From a virus: a stretch of DNA of 46,412 nt. Position numbers and translations under genes: made by a program. Below the pieces are notes generated by a model. It had not been told where the DNA came from and made no database searches. It saw only the letters and a list, made by a program, of their open reading frames with translations. The DNA is taken from positions 1-46,412 of IMG/VR virus record IMGVR_UViG_3300025849_002676; one strand, 5' to 3'. Shown here piece by piece: positions 23,594 to 30,998 of this stretch; within the stretch, counting starts at the first letter, position 1, and each line of letters starts with the position of its first letter.

Positions 23594-23622
23594 ATTATAC
23601 CATAAATTGGTCAAGTTGTAAA
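23594..23622 (-). promoter_or_regulatory. promoter inside the end of the preceding gene, for a leaderless transcript
   Basis: Minus strand TTTACA (23617-23622), 17-nt spacer, TATAAT (23594-23599). The predicted start falls at or next to the ATG at 23587. Confidence 0.75.
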
Positions 23623-24611
23623 CCTATTACCGGAGGTTTACCTTGCCTTTGTTCCCACCCAGACGTCCATCCAGATGCATTTGATAGTGTTGATGGAATA
23701 TGATCAAACGTCCCATTACCTCGTGGAACATAGTTTTGCCCAAATCTCACAAAATCACACATAACATCTTCAAGATCTTTTGGCTTACCGTTGGTTCGTT
23801 CTCTCAGTAGATCCATGAAGTCGTCATCTTTCCAGCCTTTAGATAATTTCTTCATGCATCGTACCGCGTTGTTTCCTAAATATGTATGAGAATCCACATC
23901 AGCGTGTTCAGGAAAATAGTCAGAGCAATCCATAGAGAAAGCAGCGTACTGAAAATTAAATTTACGATGACCTGCTTTTTTATTATGCTCATTTAGGTGA
24001 TCTACAATTTCTTTATGACCTCTTTTTTTTAAGAGAAGAAAATCTGTAAATCTATTAATAACTTCTGGCAATTCATTTACCATAAAGTCAACATTACTAA
24101 CTCCCTTCTTAGGAGCTGGAGGTTGATTGCCGATAGACGTAAACAACGGTTTTCCAGAGGCTTTAGTCTCCACCAAATCCTCTGCCATATCTTTAATGTC
24201 TCTATGCTTACCCCAATGTTGAATTACATTATTACGATAGCCATGATCATTTTCAAACGAAGCTCCTGACCCAGTAATACGATGGCAAAGAAATGTATAT
24301 AACCACGTTTCAATAGACCAACTAATATCATCGTTTGATGCCGAGATCTTACGTCTATCTTCTTTCTGCCATCTCCACTTAGGAGTTTTAGATCCGAACC
24401 TCAGATCTTGTAATACATTTGAGAAGCCTGCAGCGTTTCTTGTTTTACAATCATAGATGTCAATCTTTTGTAAGAGAGGGTCGTTAACGATTTTATTTGC
24501 TTCCGGTCCTTCATAATCTAGCGGTCCCCAGTTTACATTGTCTTGTAGCCATCCTGCTTTTGGATAGTAATAGTTTACGAGAACATCAATTGCTTCTTCG
24601 TTAAGCCACAT
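23595..24611 (-). CDS. candidate DNA base-modification enzyme (aGPT-Pplase/ADDT-like helical fold), 338 aa
   Basis: Largely helical protein with HRITGSGASFENDHGYRN near residue 110, and a C-terminal segment with SHTYLGNNAVRC (about residue 245). From memory this layout resembles the glycosylase-fold amino-acid:DNA transferase and alpha-glutamyl/putrescinyl thymine pyrophosphorylase families that act in phage thymine hypermodification. That assignment is tentative. The context supports it: it lies between a PLP enzyme and sugar-nucleotide genes, downstream of dCMP hydroxymethylase. The ATG at 24611 is preferred over a TTG at 24638. Confidence 0.5.
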   Translation of the reverse strand: MWLNEEAIDVLVNYYYPKAGWLQDNVNWGPLDYEGPEANKIVNDPLLQKIDIYDCKTRNAAGFSNVLQDLRFGSKTPKWRWQKEDRRKISASNDDISWSIETWLYTFLCHRITGSGASFENDHGYRNNVIQHWGKHRDIKDMAEDLVETKASGKPLFTSIGNQPPAPKKGVSNVDFMVNELPEVINRFTDFLLLKKRGHKEIVDHLNEHNKKAGHRKFNFQYAAFSMDCSDYFPEHADVDSHTYLGNNAVRCMKKLSKGWKDDDFMDLLRERTNGKPKDLEDVMCDFVRFGQNYVPRGNGTFDHIPSTLSNASGWTSGWEQRQGKPPVIGLQLDQFMV

Positions 24612-25506
24612 TTTTTTCCCAATCTCTATACGAATCAATAGTTTCTGGCAAATTAAGATTTTGTAGTACTGGTTCTTTACCTACATTCCAAAACAGAATA
24701 TCTCTACCAGTATTCTTAGGAATATATTTCCAAGCTTTACCGTCATAAGTATCTATTGTAGGGAATGGTGGCAGGTTCTCTTTCTTTTCGGCCGAATGAA
24801 ATCCTAATGGTTCTGACACGGCTTCGGCTATTCCAAGTTCACCGGCTTTCATATTGCGAGATACACAAACAGAAGTGAATTTAGTATTAGGCCAAGCTAT
24901 TTGAAGCCCCCGTGTGAGCACACCCGTGGAAGTGGCAATGTATACTTCTTCTGGTGCCGTTATATTTGAAGCTACCTTTACTATTCCAGCTGTTACCATT
25001 TCATGCTTAAGACCTAGAGGAATGAAGAAAACATTTTTTCTTTCGTCTGACCACTTCTTCGCAATAAGGTTTAAATTTGGCATTGCAGCTATTCGATGAA
25101 AGCTAGTTTTAGCTCCTCGCTCAATACAACAGGCTTGATGATCTGAGATTCGTTTTGAAGACGGCATAAAAAGCATGACGTCTTTGTCGTGCCGTTTAGC
25201 CACATCAAGAATACTAACACCAGCAAGGCCGCTACGAGGTTGAACATAAGCGATAGTATCAATGTGATCGGGTAGACTACTAATAAGACAATCACCACCA
25301 CGAACTTTAGAGCCAACCAAAAAATCATCACGAATAACACGAACGCCATCATGTTCAGTAATAACGGGTTCTCCATATGGATCCTCCCAATTCTTCGCAA
25401 GGTCTAAATAGTATTCCTTTGGATCTCCATAAAATGGATTAATGTCACGGTTTATTCCGTCTACTACGTGATTATTATGCGCCAAAGGGAGATACTCCCC
25501 AGTCAT
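24601..25506 (-). CDS. fold-type II PLP-dependent enzyme, 301 aa
   Basis: VIRDDFLVGSKVRGG at 57-71 supplies the PLP lysine (K67), RSGLAGVSI near 91-99 the Asn-loop-like segment, and ATSTGVLTRG at 191-200 the phosphate-binding loop. It is nearest to ACC deaminase/cysteine desulfhydrase or tryptophan-synthase-beta-like enzymes. In phage thymine hypermodification, PLP enzymes work on amino acids attached to DNA bases. It overlaps the upstream SGNH-like gene by 32 nt and the next gene by 11 nt, so the three are likely made together. Confidence 0.75.
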   Translation of the reverse strand: MTGEYLPLAHNNHVVDGINRDINPFYGDPKEYYLDLAKNWEDPYGEPVITEHDGVRVIRDDFLVGSKVRGGDCLISSLPDHIDTIAYVQPRSGLAGVSILDVAKRHDKDVMLFMPSSKRISDHQACCIERGAKTSFHRIAAMPNLNLIAKKWSDERKNVFFIPLGLKHEMVTAGIVKVASNITAPEEVYIATSTGVLTRGLQIAWPNTKFTSVCVSRNMKAGELGIAEAVSEPLGFHSAEKKENLPPFPTIDTYDGKAWKYIPKNTGRDILFWNVGKEPVLQNLNLPETIDSYRDWEKNVA

Positions 25507-26431
25507 TACGCCTATAGTATGGTGGAGCTATGTGGAAACTAGAACCATGCTCCATGTAAGTTGTTGCATATTTCTCGGCATCCATAGTATACCATTCCTT
25601 TGGTGGCATAATAACCTTGCCCTTTGATTCAGTATGTAGCATATCGATGAACTCGTTTGTAAGATTCCACCTGTCTTTCCAGGATCCATAAAATGGAGTT
25701 TTCTTATAAAAGCCGGACTTAGGAATACGTCGACCTTCAAATTCTACCGGAACAGGAGCAGTGAACCATACATCATCTGCTAATTCGTTGGCTTGTCTTA
25801 CATACTCTTTAATTGTATATTTTAAGGATACTTCGGGATGACGGAGAATATGATGTCTGATATCAATAGATCCCATACAAAATGTAATCTTACCAACAGA
25901 CTCTGTAATTTCTTTTTGTATCCCTTTATGTACAGTTCCATATAGGGTCTTACCATCAGTGCGATACACGCGGTCTCCAGCGCCACTAAACGCTATCGTA
26001 TGTGAATCTCCAAAGATAATAGAGTCAGTCTTGAGATCCTTTTGTTTCAGTGACGGGATACTCTTTATCCGATGTGATACGGCATCGCACCATGTTTCTG
26101 TAATACCTTCGTATGTAGTAGGAGCCTCAAGCCTTTTCTTTAGCATAGATCCATAGTCTGGCATATCCCAATCCAAAGATACAATATTCGGACATGACAT
26201 TACAAGATTAATCTTATTAAAGACCTCTTTGTTTGCTCCTCCGAAAAGATTTAGTGTTCCACCAAAGTTTGCACCATGTTCTATGTACACGATGTCAGAC
26301 TTCCTTATATGAGGACTGCACTTGTGATCTATAGATGCTTTTAGCTGGTCTCTCCATAATTGAGACCAGCCATGAACATGAGACTTCTCATTCTTTGGTA
26401 TGTTTGATATTGGATTGGTTATTACATTCAT
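25475..26431 (-). CDS. SGNH-like protein of unknown function, 318 aa
   Basis: IIFGDSHTIAFSG near residue 150 matches block I of SGNH hydrolases (GDS nucleophile); FCMGSIDIRHH near residue 190 lies where block III would be; GSSFHIAPP near residue 300 could give the catalytic His. The first 140 residues form a separate region with no recognised fold. It overlaps the dCMP deaminase gene (4 nt) and the PLP gene, placing it in the base-modification operon. It could transfer or remove an acyl group. Confidence 0.6.
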   Translation of the reverse strand: MNVITNPISNIPKNEKSHVHGWSQLWRDQLKASIDHKCSPHIRKSDIVYIEHGANFGGTLNLFGGANKEVFNKINLVMSCPNIVSLDWDMPDYGSMLKKRLEAPTTYEGITETWCDAVSHRIKSIPSLKQKDLKTDSIIFGDSHTIAFSGAGDRVYRTDGKTLYGTVHKGIQKEITESVGKITFCMGSIDIRHHILRHPEVSLKYTIKEYVRQANELADDVWFTAPVPVEFEGRRIPKSGFYKKTPFYGSWKDRWNLTNEFIDMLHTESKGKVIMPPKEWYTMDAEKYATTYMEHGSSFHIAPPYYRRNDWGVSPFGA

Positions 26432-26889
26432 TTCACAAACTCATATTTTACGCCAGCTTCGTCAAACATTTGTGCGGATAACATCCAAGAATCTTTCCAT
26501 CTAGGATTGCTAAATTGTGGAAGTTCCATAACTACACGCTTGACACCAACCTGAACAATACCCTTTGCACATTCAGAACAGCATGGCAATCCAGTTACAT
26601 ATAACACGGATCCTTCAAGAGATACACCACTAAATGCGGCGTTGAATATAGCATTCATTTCAGCGTGGACAATAAACTTGTATTTTTGATCTCTAGTATT
26701 TAATCGCTCTTCGGTATCGTCTACGCCACGAGCAAATCCGTTAAATCCCTGTGATAACACTTGTCCCTTATCACCAACAGCTACTGCACCAACTTTACTC
26801 GATGGATCCTTAGACCATGACGCAACTACGCTTGCTAGTTCTAAGTAACGCTTATCCCATTTACTTGACAAGATCAAAGTGCTTTTCAT
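26428..26889 (-). CDS. cd: dCMP deaminase, 153 aa
   Basis: HAEMNAIFNA (zinc His and catalytic Glu) and LPCCSECAKG (PCxxC zinc cysteines) are the deoxycytidylate deaminase motifs. It converts dCMP to dUMP, feeding ThyX. The ATG at 26889 lies 29 nt inside the gp42 gene; an upstream start would overlap more. The T4 counterpart, cd, acts in the same nucleotide complex as gp42. Confidence 0.93.
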   Translation of the reverse strand: MKSTLILSSKWDKRYLELASVVASWSKDPSSKVGAVAVGDKGQVLSQGFNGFARGVDDTEERLNTRDQKYKFIVHAEMNAIFNAAFSGVSLEGSVLYVTGLPCCSECAKGIVQVGVKRVVMELPQFSNPRWKDSWMLSAQMFDEAGVKYEFVK

Positions 26890-27535
26890 ACACGTGAAGA
26901 TTTTGTACTTGCCACATAATATCACCAGTATCAACATTTAAATCTTGTGCAAGTGTATTAAGAACAAATTGCTGCCATGCATAATCATTCTTATATCCAT
27001 AGACAACATCATTAGATCTCATCTGAACAACACAACTTAGTTTCTCATCACGAATATAATAAGTTACGGCATTGGTACAGATAAAATCATTCTTACCATT
27101 TTCTTGAAATTCAACTTGGATTGATGGGCGTTGGTAGATCATAGTAGCACGACGGCTATCTGGATTATTTTCAAGTTCGATTAACGCACTTTCATATTGG
27201 CGGAAGTACTTGTCAGCATATATGAGATAGCCATAATTAGAATTGATCTCACCATGGTCGTTGGCTGTGTATTGCCAAGCCTTTGGTGGTTCTTTACCTG
27301 ACTCTAATACGTCGCCATATATGTCATTGATATTAGTGGATAGGCCTAAGTACCAATCAATTTCTTTACGTACATATTCTTCATTAACAGTGCCAAAGAT
27401 AGAAGGCTCGGTAGCAATAAAGCTAGCGCCAATCATTTCTATTGTTTTAGCGCCGGTCTTGTCTATAGTAAAACGCTTATTAGCTAGTTCATTAATAAAA
27501 ATGCTGCGAATATCAGTTACTGTCAGTTCGTGCAT
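26861..27535 (-). CDS. 42: dCMP hydroxymethylase gp42
   Basis: 224 aa of the thymidylate synthase superfamily. Long identical blocks with T4 gp42 as I recall it: KTIEMIGASF, GEINSNYG, NPDSRR, RSNDVV and NDYAWQ. Cys153 is the nucleophile. At the position that is Asn in thymidylate synthases this protein has Asp184, 31 residues after the Cys exactly as in T4 gp42 (Cys148/Asp179), which selects dCMP over dUMP. It makes 5-hydroxymethyl-dCMP, so phage DNA probably contains HMC or a derivative. It is slightly shorter than T4 gp42 at the C-terminus. Confidence 0.93.
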   Translation of the reverse strand: MHELTVTDIRSIFINELANKRFTIDKTGAKTIEMIGASFIATEPSIFGTVNEEYVRKEIDWYLGLSTNINDIYGDVLESGKEPPKAWQYTANDHGEINSNYGYLIYADKYFRQYESALIELENNPDSRRATMIYQRPSIQVEFQENGKNDFICTNAVTYYIRDEKLSCVVQMRSNDVVYGYKNDYAWQQFVLNTLAQDLNVDTGDIMWQVQNLHVYEKHFDLVK

Positions 27536-27944
27536 GTTCTGCCTCCATCACACGTTTACGTAGATCGCTAGTGCTAAATCTATGGTCACGCTTGTTAAAA
27601 TATATTTGAATGCCACGTTTGCGACATTCATCACGGCCAGTAAATTCTTTATCTTTATATTCGACGCCAAGAATGCGTACGTCTATATGATACATATTGA
27701 TTATATCAAGTAAATCATCTTCTGTACAATAAATAATTACTTCATCTACATATTCAATAGCATTTAATTGTGCCTGACGCTCTACTATAGACTGGACTGG
27801 TGGGTTCTTTTTTTTCCTATCAATACTTGGATCAACCTGTAATCCACATATTAGATAGTCACACTGTGTCCTGGCTTCACGTAGCATAGAAATATGTCCG
27901 GCATGAAGCAAGTCAAATGTCGATGCCGTGAAACCAATAATCAT
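27513..27944 (-). CDS. cytidylyltransferase-like protein (TagD-type), 143 aa
   Basis: TASTFDLLHAGHISML near the N-terminus is the HxGH motif, and RFSTSDLRKRV near the C-terminus is the RxxSTxxR-type motif of glycerol-3-phosphate/ethanolamine-phosphate cytidylyltransferases. Both motifs are intact. It activates a phosphorylated alcohol or sugar with CTP. The start overlaps the aldolase stop (ATGA). Together they may make an activated three- or more-carbon unit. Confidence 0.82.
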   Translation of the reverse strand: MIIGFTASTFDLLHAGHISMLREARTQCDYLICGLQVDPSIDRKKKNPPVQSIVERQAQLNAIEYVDEVIIYCTEDDLLDIINMYHIDVRILGVEYKDKEFTGRDECRKRGIQIYFNKRDHRFSTSDLRKRVMEAEHARTDSN

Positions 27945-28738
27945 GACGCTGCTGCTTTAATTTTTTGAATATTAGAAGCCAACTTAATATTGAACTGATT
28001 ATCGTTTTGACTGATTGTAAGACCTTCGGTCAAAGCCCTACTGAAGCTGGCACCCATAGAAGTATTTCGTTTTAATTTGTAACAAGCAACATCAGTAGAA
28101 TATCCACCTGATAATCCTACAGTTTTAGCTACACACTTATACATAGACAAATTTACATACAGGTTTTCTCTTTCAGGCAATGTCAATTTAAGAATTAGCT
28201 TCTTTTTGAATGTGCTCAAATAGTGTGGTAAAGCTTTGGCAAGACTATTTTCTAATGCCTCTTTTTCAGGACTGTCGATAGGAATCTCAGGTTCAACAAT
28301 TGGAATCAATCCACGGCTAGCAATATGACCAGCAAATCTAAATTGCTGTTCTAGTACAGGCCAAAGTCCATCTTGGCTTTTAATAATCGATCGCATCTTA
28401 GTACCAACAATATTGTGGGCCCTGGAATAATCGCACATACCATCAACATCAAAGGGTTTAAGCGTGCCGTCTTGTTCACATCCATTATCAATCTTTAAAT
28501 ATGGTGTGATTCCTTTTTTTCGTAGAATAGGAACTATACCACGCTCAACGGTGTCTTTATATAAGATAGCACCTGAAATAGCGTCAGATGTAAATGCTGG
28601 GCAAGCAAGCATACGCAAACGCATAGCATGAACTTTGTCCATCTTGTTTGATTCGGTATATTCTTGTCCGTAGCGTTCTAATACGCCGCCAGTCGAACCA
28701 CCACTGTGATCCATCGCTGCAATGAATTTACTCATCAT
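27941..28738 (-). CDS. class I fructose-bisphosphate aldolase-like protein, 265 aa
   Basis: AAMDHSGGSTGG at the start and LILKLTLPER near residue 170 (Schiff-base Lys region) match the bacterial class I aldolase family. It is about 30 aa shorter than cellular members. It splits fructose-1,6-bisphosphate to triose phosphates or performs the reverse reaction. Its position next to the cytidylyltransferase suggests it supplies a sugar phosphate rather than central metabolism, but either is possible. Confidence 0.88.
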   Translation of the reverse strand: MMSKFIAAMDHSGGSTGGVLERYGQEYTESNKMDKVHAMRLRMLACPAFTSDAISGAILYKDTVERGIVPILRKKGITPYLKIDNGCEQDGTLKPFDVDGMCDYSRAHNIVGTKMRSIIKSQDGLWPVLEQQFRFAGHIASRGLIPIVEPEIPIDSPEKEALENSLAKALPHYLSTFKKKLILKLTLPERENLYVNLSMYKCVAKTVGLSGGYSTDVACYKLKRNTSMGASFSRALTEGLTISQNDNQFNIKLASNIQKIKAAAS

Positions 28739-28922
28739 CTACCTCCGTCTCCCAATACCTACAGTAAAAATGTTTACCACATGCATCAACCTCTGCTTGT
28801 GGATAGCCTTGCTCTAACAACCAAGGGATTATACTTTCGTTCTTAGGCAAGTCCGCTGGTAACGGTTTAGGAAATCCATACTTCCATCCGCTGGGTGGAT
28901 CACACATTAAGACTTTACTCAT
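28728..28922 (-). CDS. conserved small protein, 64 aa
   Basis: Starts MSKVLMCDPPSGWKYGFPK, which I recall as a common opening of a small protein family in marine T4-like phages. A mixed Pro-rich and Cys-containing sequence with no known function. The ATG at 28922 lies 8 nt inside the end of the upstream gene. Confidence 0.65.
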   Translation of the reverse strand: MSKVLMCDPPSGWKYGFPKPLPADLPKNESIIPWLLEQGYPQAEVDACGKHFYCRYWETEVDDE

Positions 28923-29112
28923 AACTTTTAATTCCATGCTTATCAATGTCGGCAAGAATCATTTGAATTGACTTCTTAACATCCTCAACATCATCCCCAA
29001 CAATACTAATTGGTTCTATGGTCCAACCCGCGGCCCTATCACCCGGATAGTATTCGTGTACTGCAAGGCTTTCATCTTTGTGGCGCATTAGTTGATAGTG
29101 CCAGCTACTCAT
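28915..29112 (-). CDS. conserved small protein, 65 aa
   Basis: Starts MSSWHYQLMRH, continues with EYYPGDRAAGW and a C-terminal amphipathic helix. Similar small proteins occur in marine T4-like phages. Start 29112 lies inside the end of the HAD gene; upstream extension would overlap it further. Function unknown. Confidence 0.65.
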   Translation of the reverse strand: MSSWHYQLMRHKDESLAVHEYYPGDRAAGWTIEPISIVGDDVEDVKKSIQMILADIDKHGIKSYE

Positions 29113-29443
29113 AGCTTTCTCCTGTCTCACGAAAAAAGTTTTCACTCCAAAAGGCTTTATCGTCAATCCAGATGTCGTAGTTTTCTTTTTCACCAACGCT
29201 TAGTTCATGATGCTTCGCACCCCATTCCACTAGTTGATTGTGTGTTAGTCTATAATAGTCTACACCACTTACACAACCACGTGCTGTCATATACTTAATT
29301 GTGTGTCCTGCATCATACAATGCATTTACTTTTGCAATACGCTCGGGCATTGGAATGTGGTTGGCATAATCTTTCTTACCACCACTATCGGGAATAATTA
29401 CTTCCTTACATATAGTACCATCAATATCAATAACGTACTTCAT
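29105..29443 (-). CDS. HAD-superfamily phosphatase, 112 aa
   Basis: VIDIDGTIC at the N-terminus is HAD motif I (DxDGT), MTARG is motif II, and DIWIDDKA is motif IV. The minimal size without a cap is like capsule-biosynthesis phosphatases and Kdo-8-P phosphatase. It could supply the missing KdsC step between the phage KdsA and KdsB, but the genes are 20 kb apart and this is untested. The start lies 1 nt after the cupin gene stop. Confidence 0.8.
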   Translation of the reverse strand: MKYVIDIDGTICKEVIIPDSGGKKDYANHIPMPERIAKVNALYDAGHTIKYMTARGCVSGVDYYRLTHNQLVEWGAKHHELSVGEKENYDIWIDDKAFWSENFFRETGESYE

Positions 29444-29444
29444 T

Positions 29445-29786
29445 TCACGCGTGACCTACAGTTTCACGCTTAATATCGTTGTGGTTAAACTCGGCCCAAT
29501 ATAATTCAAACGCAACACCCGATTGGATACATTCAAATTGATGGTATACGCCTGGTGGCACTTTGTGATATTGACCTGGACCAATAATAGTTTCATCGAC
29601 TAAATCATAAGAGTTTTGCCAAACAAGAACTTTCATAATACCCGATTCAACGTAAAAACCGTTCCATTTAAATTCGTGTAAATGCTTAGAGCATGTGCCG
29701 CCTTCGTTCATCTCAATACGATGAAACTCTAAAGCTCCGTTTGCTTCTAAGAGTTCTGTTTGTCCCCATACTTTACCAGCTATCAT
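29445..29786 (-). CDS. cupin-fold protein, 113 aa
   Basis: [17 protein letters not shown] and [14 protein letters not shown] are the two cupin motifs, with metal-binding His residues. It resembles the small sugar isomerase-type cupins (mannose-6-phosphate isomerase C-domain). GAGGAG lies 7 nt before the ATG at 29786. With phosphomannomutase at 38155-38904 it could serve mannose nucleotide synthesis; other substrates are possible. Confidence 0.72.
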   Translation of the reverse strand: MIAGKVWGQTELLEANGALEFHRIEMNEGGTCSKHLHEFKWNGFYVESGIMKVLVWQNSYDLVDETIIGPGQYHKVPPGVYHQFECIQSGVAFELYWAEFNHNDIKRETVGHA

Positions 29787-30030
29787 TTGTGTTCTCCTCA
29801 TTGCGATTGCGTTGTGATTGCAATAACATTTCATAGTTATAAAACAACTGTTCAAACTTCCATTGATATACTTGCTGTATACCAATTAAAGCATTCATAA
29901 GCTCATCTTCTGTCGGTACACGTTCACCATCACCTATTTGCTTAAATACTGTTTCCAAATCATTACAAACACTCCAACAATCCATTATCATTGGCTCAAG
30001 ATCGTGTAATCTCATTTTACCATCATTCAT
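29773..30030 (-). CDS. conserved small helical protein, 85 aa
   Basis: Acidic helical protein with a Gln-rich, Asn-rich C-terminus and no recognised domain. The ATG overlaps the upstream stop (ATGA), and its own stop lies 14 nt inside the cupin gene. Part of a run of small overlapping genes typical of T4-like early regions. Confidence 0.6.
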   Translation of the reverse strand: MNDGKMRLHDLEPMIMDCWSVCNDLETVFKQIGDGERVPTEDELMNALIGIQQVYQWKFEQLFYNYEMLLQSQRNRNEENTNDSW

Positions 30031-30218
30031 TTTAACATACCCTTAAACATATCTTTTCGGCCTTCAATGCCAAGTTGAGCATCAAAAATATCTTTGATAC
30101 TAATAAGCATCATTGAAGCCAACATTAGTATTTCTTCGCGGTTGTCACACATAAGAATTGCTTCATCAATAGGACGATTTAATTCCATCATCTTATTTTT
30201 TACATTAGGTTCATTCAT
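30027..30218 (-). CDS. small helical protein, 63 aa
   Basis: Met-rich, fully helical-looking protein. The ATG at 30218 lies 8 nt inside the end of the upstream gene. Function unknown. Confidence 0.6.
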   Translation of the reverse strand: MNEPNVKNKMMELNRPIDEAILMCDNREEILMLASMMLISIKDIFDAQLGIEGRKDMFKGMLK

Positions 30219-30522
30219 TTTTATATCTATCATCCATGTTATTATGACCATCAGCAATGTGTTGCATCAATATGATAAGTTGGGTACATGCATGTGCTAG
30301 ATGAGTATTTCCAGATTCAGGATCTAAATCTTCATTGTTATTCCAAGAGGTGAGGTGGCGTTGTATAGATGAGTACGTACGAGACCAGCTAGTGGTTGCA
30401 CCGTCATCACGCCAGTTATTACGACCGTACTTATTAGCGCCAAAGCCAAGTACTTCTGCAATTGCATTGAGTTGATCAGATGGGATTAGATCTAATTGTG
30501 GTTTACCAGTATCATATTTCAT
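30211..30522 (-). CDS. DUF5664-type dNTP pyrophosphohydrolase-like protein, 103 aa
   Basis: KYDTGKPQLDLIPSDQL, FGANKYGRNNW, RHLTSWNNNEDLDPESG and HLAHA match the family annotated as dATP/dGTP diphosphohydrolase N-terminal region (DUF5664), an all-alpha NTP-pyrophosphatase relative. It probably hydrolyses or senses a deoxynucleotide. With the MazG-like protein it may shape the dNTP pool in a phage with modified cytosine. Confidence 0.75.
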   Translation of the reverse strand: MKYDTGKPQLDLIPSDQLNAIAEVLGFGANKYGRNNWRDDGATTSWSRTYSSIQRHLTSWNNNEDLDPESGNTHLAHACTQLIILMQHIADGHNNMDDRYKNE

Positions 30523-30998
30523 AAGCTGTCCTCTTGAGTTTTAACAATTATACCATTACCCAAGTTAATTGTACACCCACAAATACTAGTGTTGTCGCTT
30601 ATAGCACGTAAAATATCATCGGTAGAAATGTAATCTAAAACATCGTATTTTATAATATCATTTTCTGCTAGATGCTGTTTCCAATTTCTGTCTACAAATT
30701 TCCAAGTAACTATATGCTCTATGATGCCTTTACATAATTTGTCATAGATGTATTTTGAAATATGTATTTGTTGTTTTGCATTCACATGCTTAAAATCGCA
30801 ATTGCCAAAAAAGTTATGTGTCGTATCGTACTCAAAGCCTTCATATAGAACATGGCCATTATTTAAAGAGGCTTGATGATATTCAGGGAATTCAAAATCC
30901 CATTGTCTAGTTGCTGAGTGAAAATCTCGTTTGTCCTTTTCAACTTTAACATCGCGTTGCCGAATAAATTCTGCCGAAACTTTTCCATTATATATCAT
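30519..30998 (-). CDS. hypothetical protein, 159 aa
   Basis: Soluble mixed alpha/beta protein rich in Asp, His and aromatic residues, with a Cys pair (CGC) near the C-terminus. No recognised domain. The ATG directly follows the primase-type gene stop and the stop overlaps the DUF5664 start. Confidence 0.6.
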   Translation of the reverse strand: MIYNGKVSAEFIRQRDVKVEKDKRDFHSATRQWDFEFPEYHQASLNNGHVLYEGFEYDTTHNFFGNCDFKHVNAKQQIHISKYIYDKLCKGIIEHIVTWKFVDRNWKQHLAENDIIKYDVLDYISTDDILRAISDNTSICGCTINLGNGIIVKTQEDSL

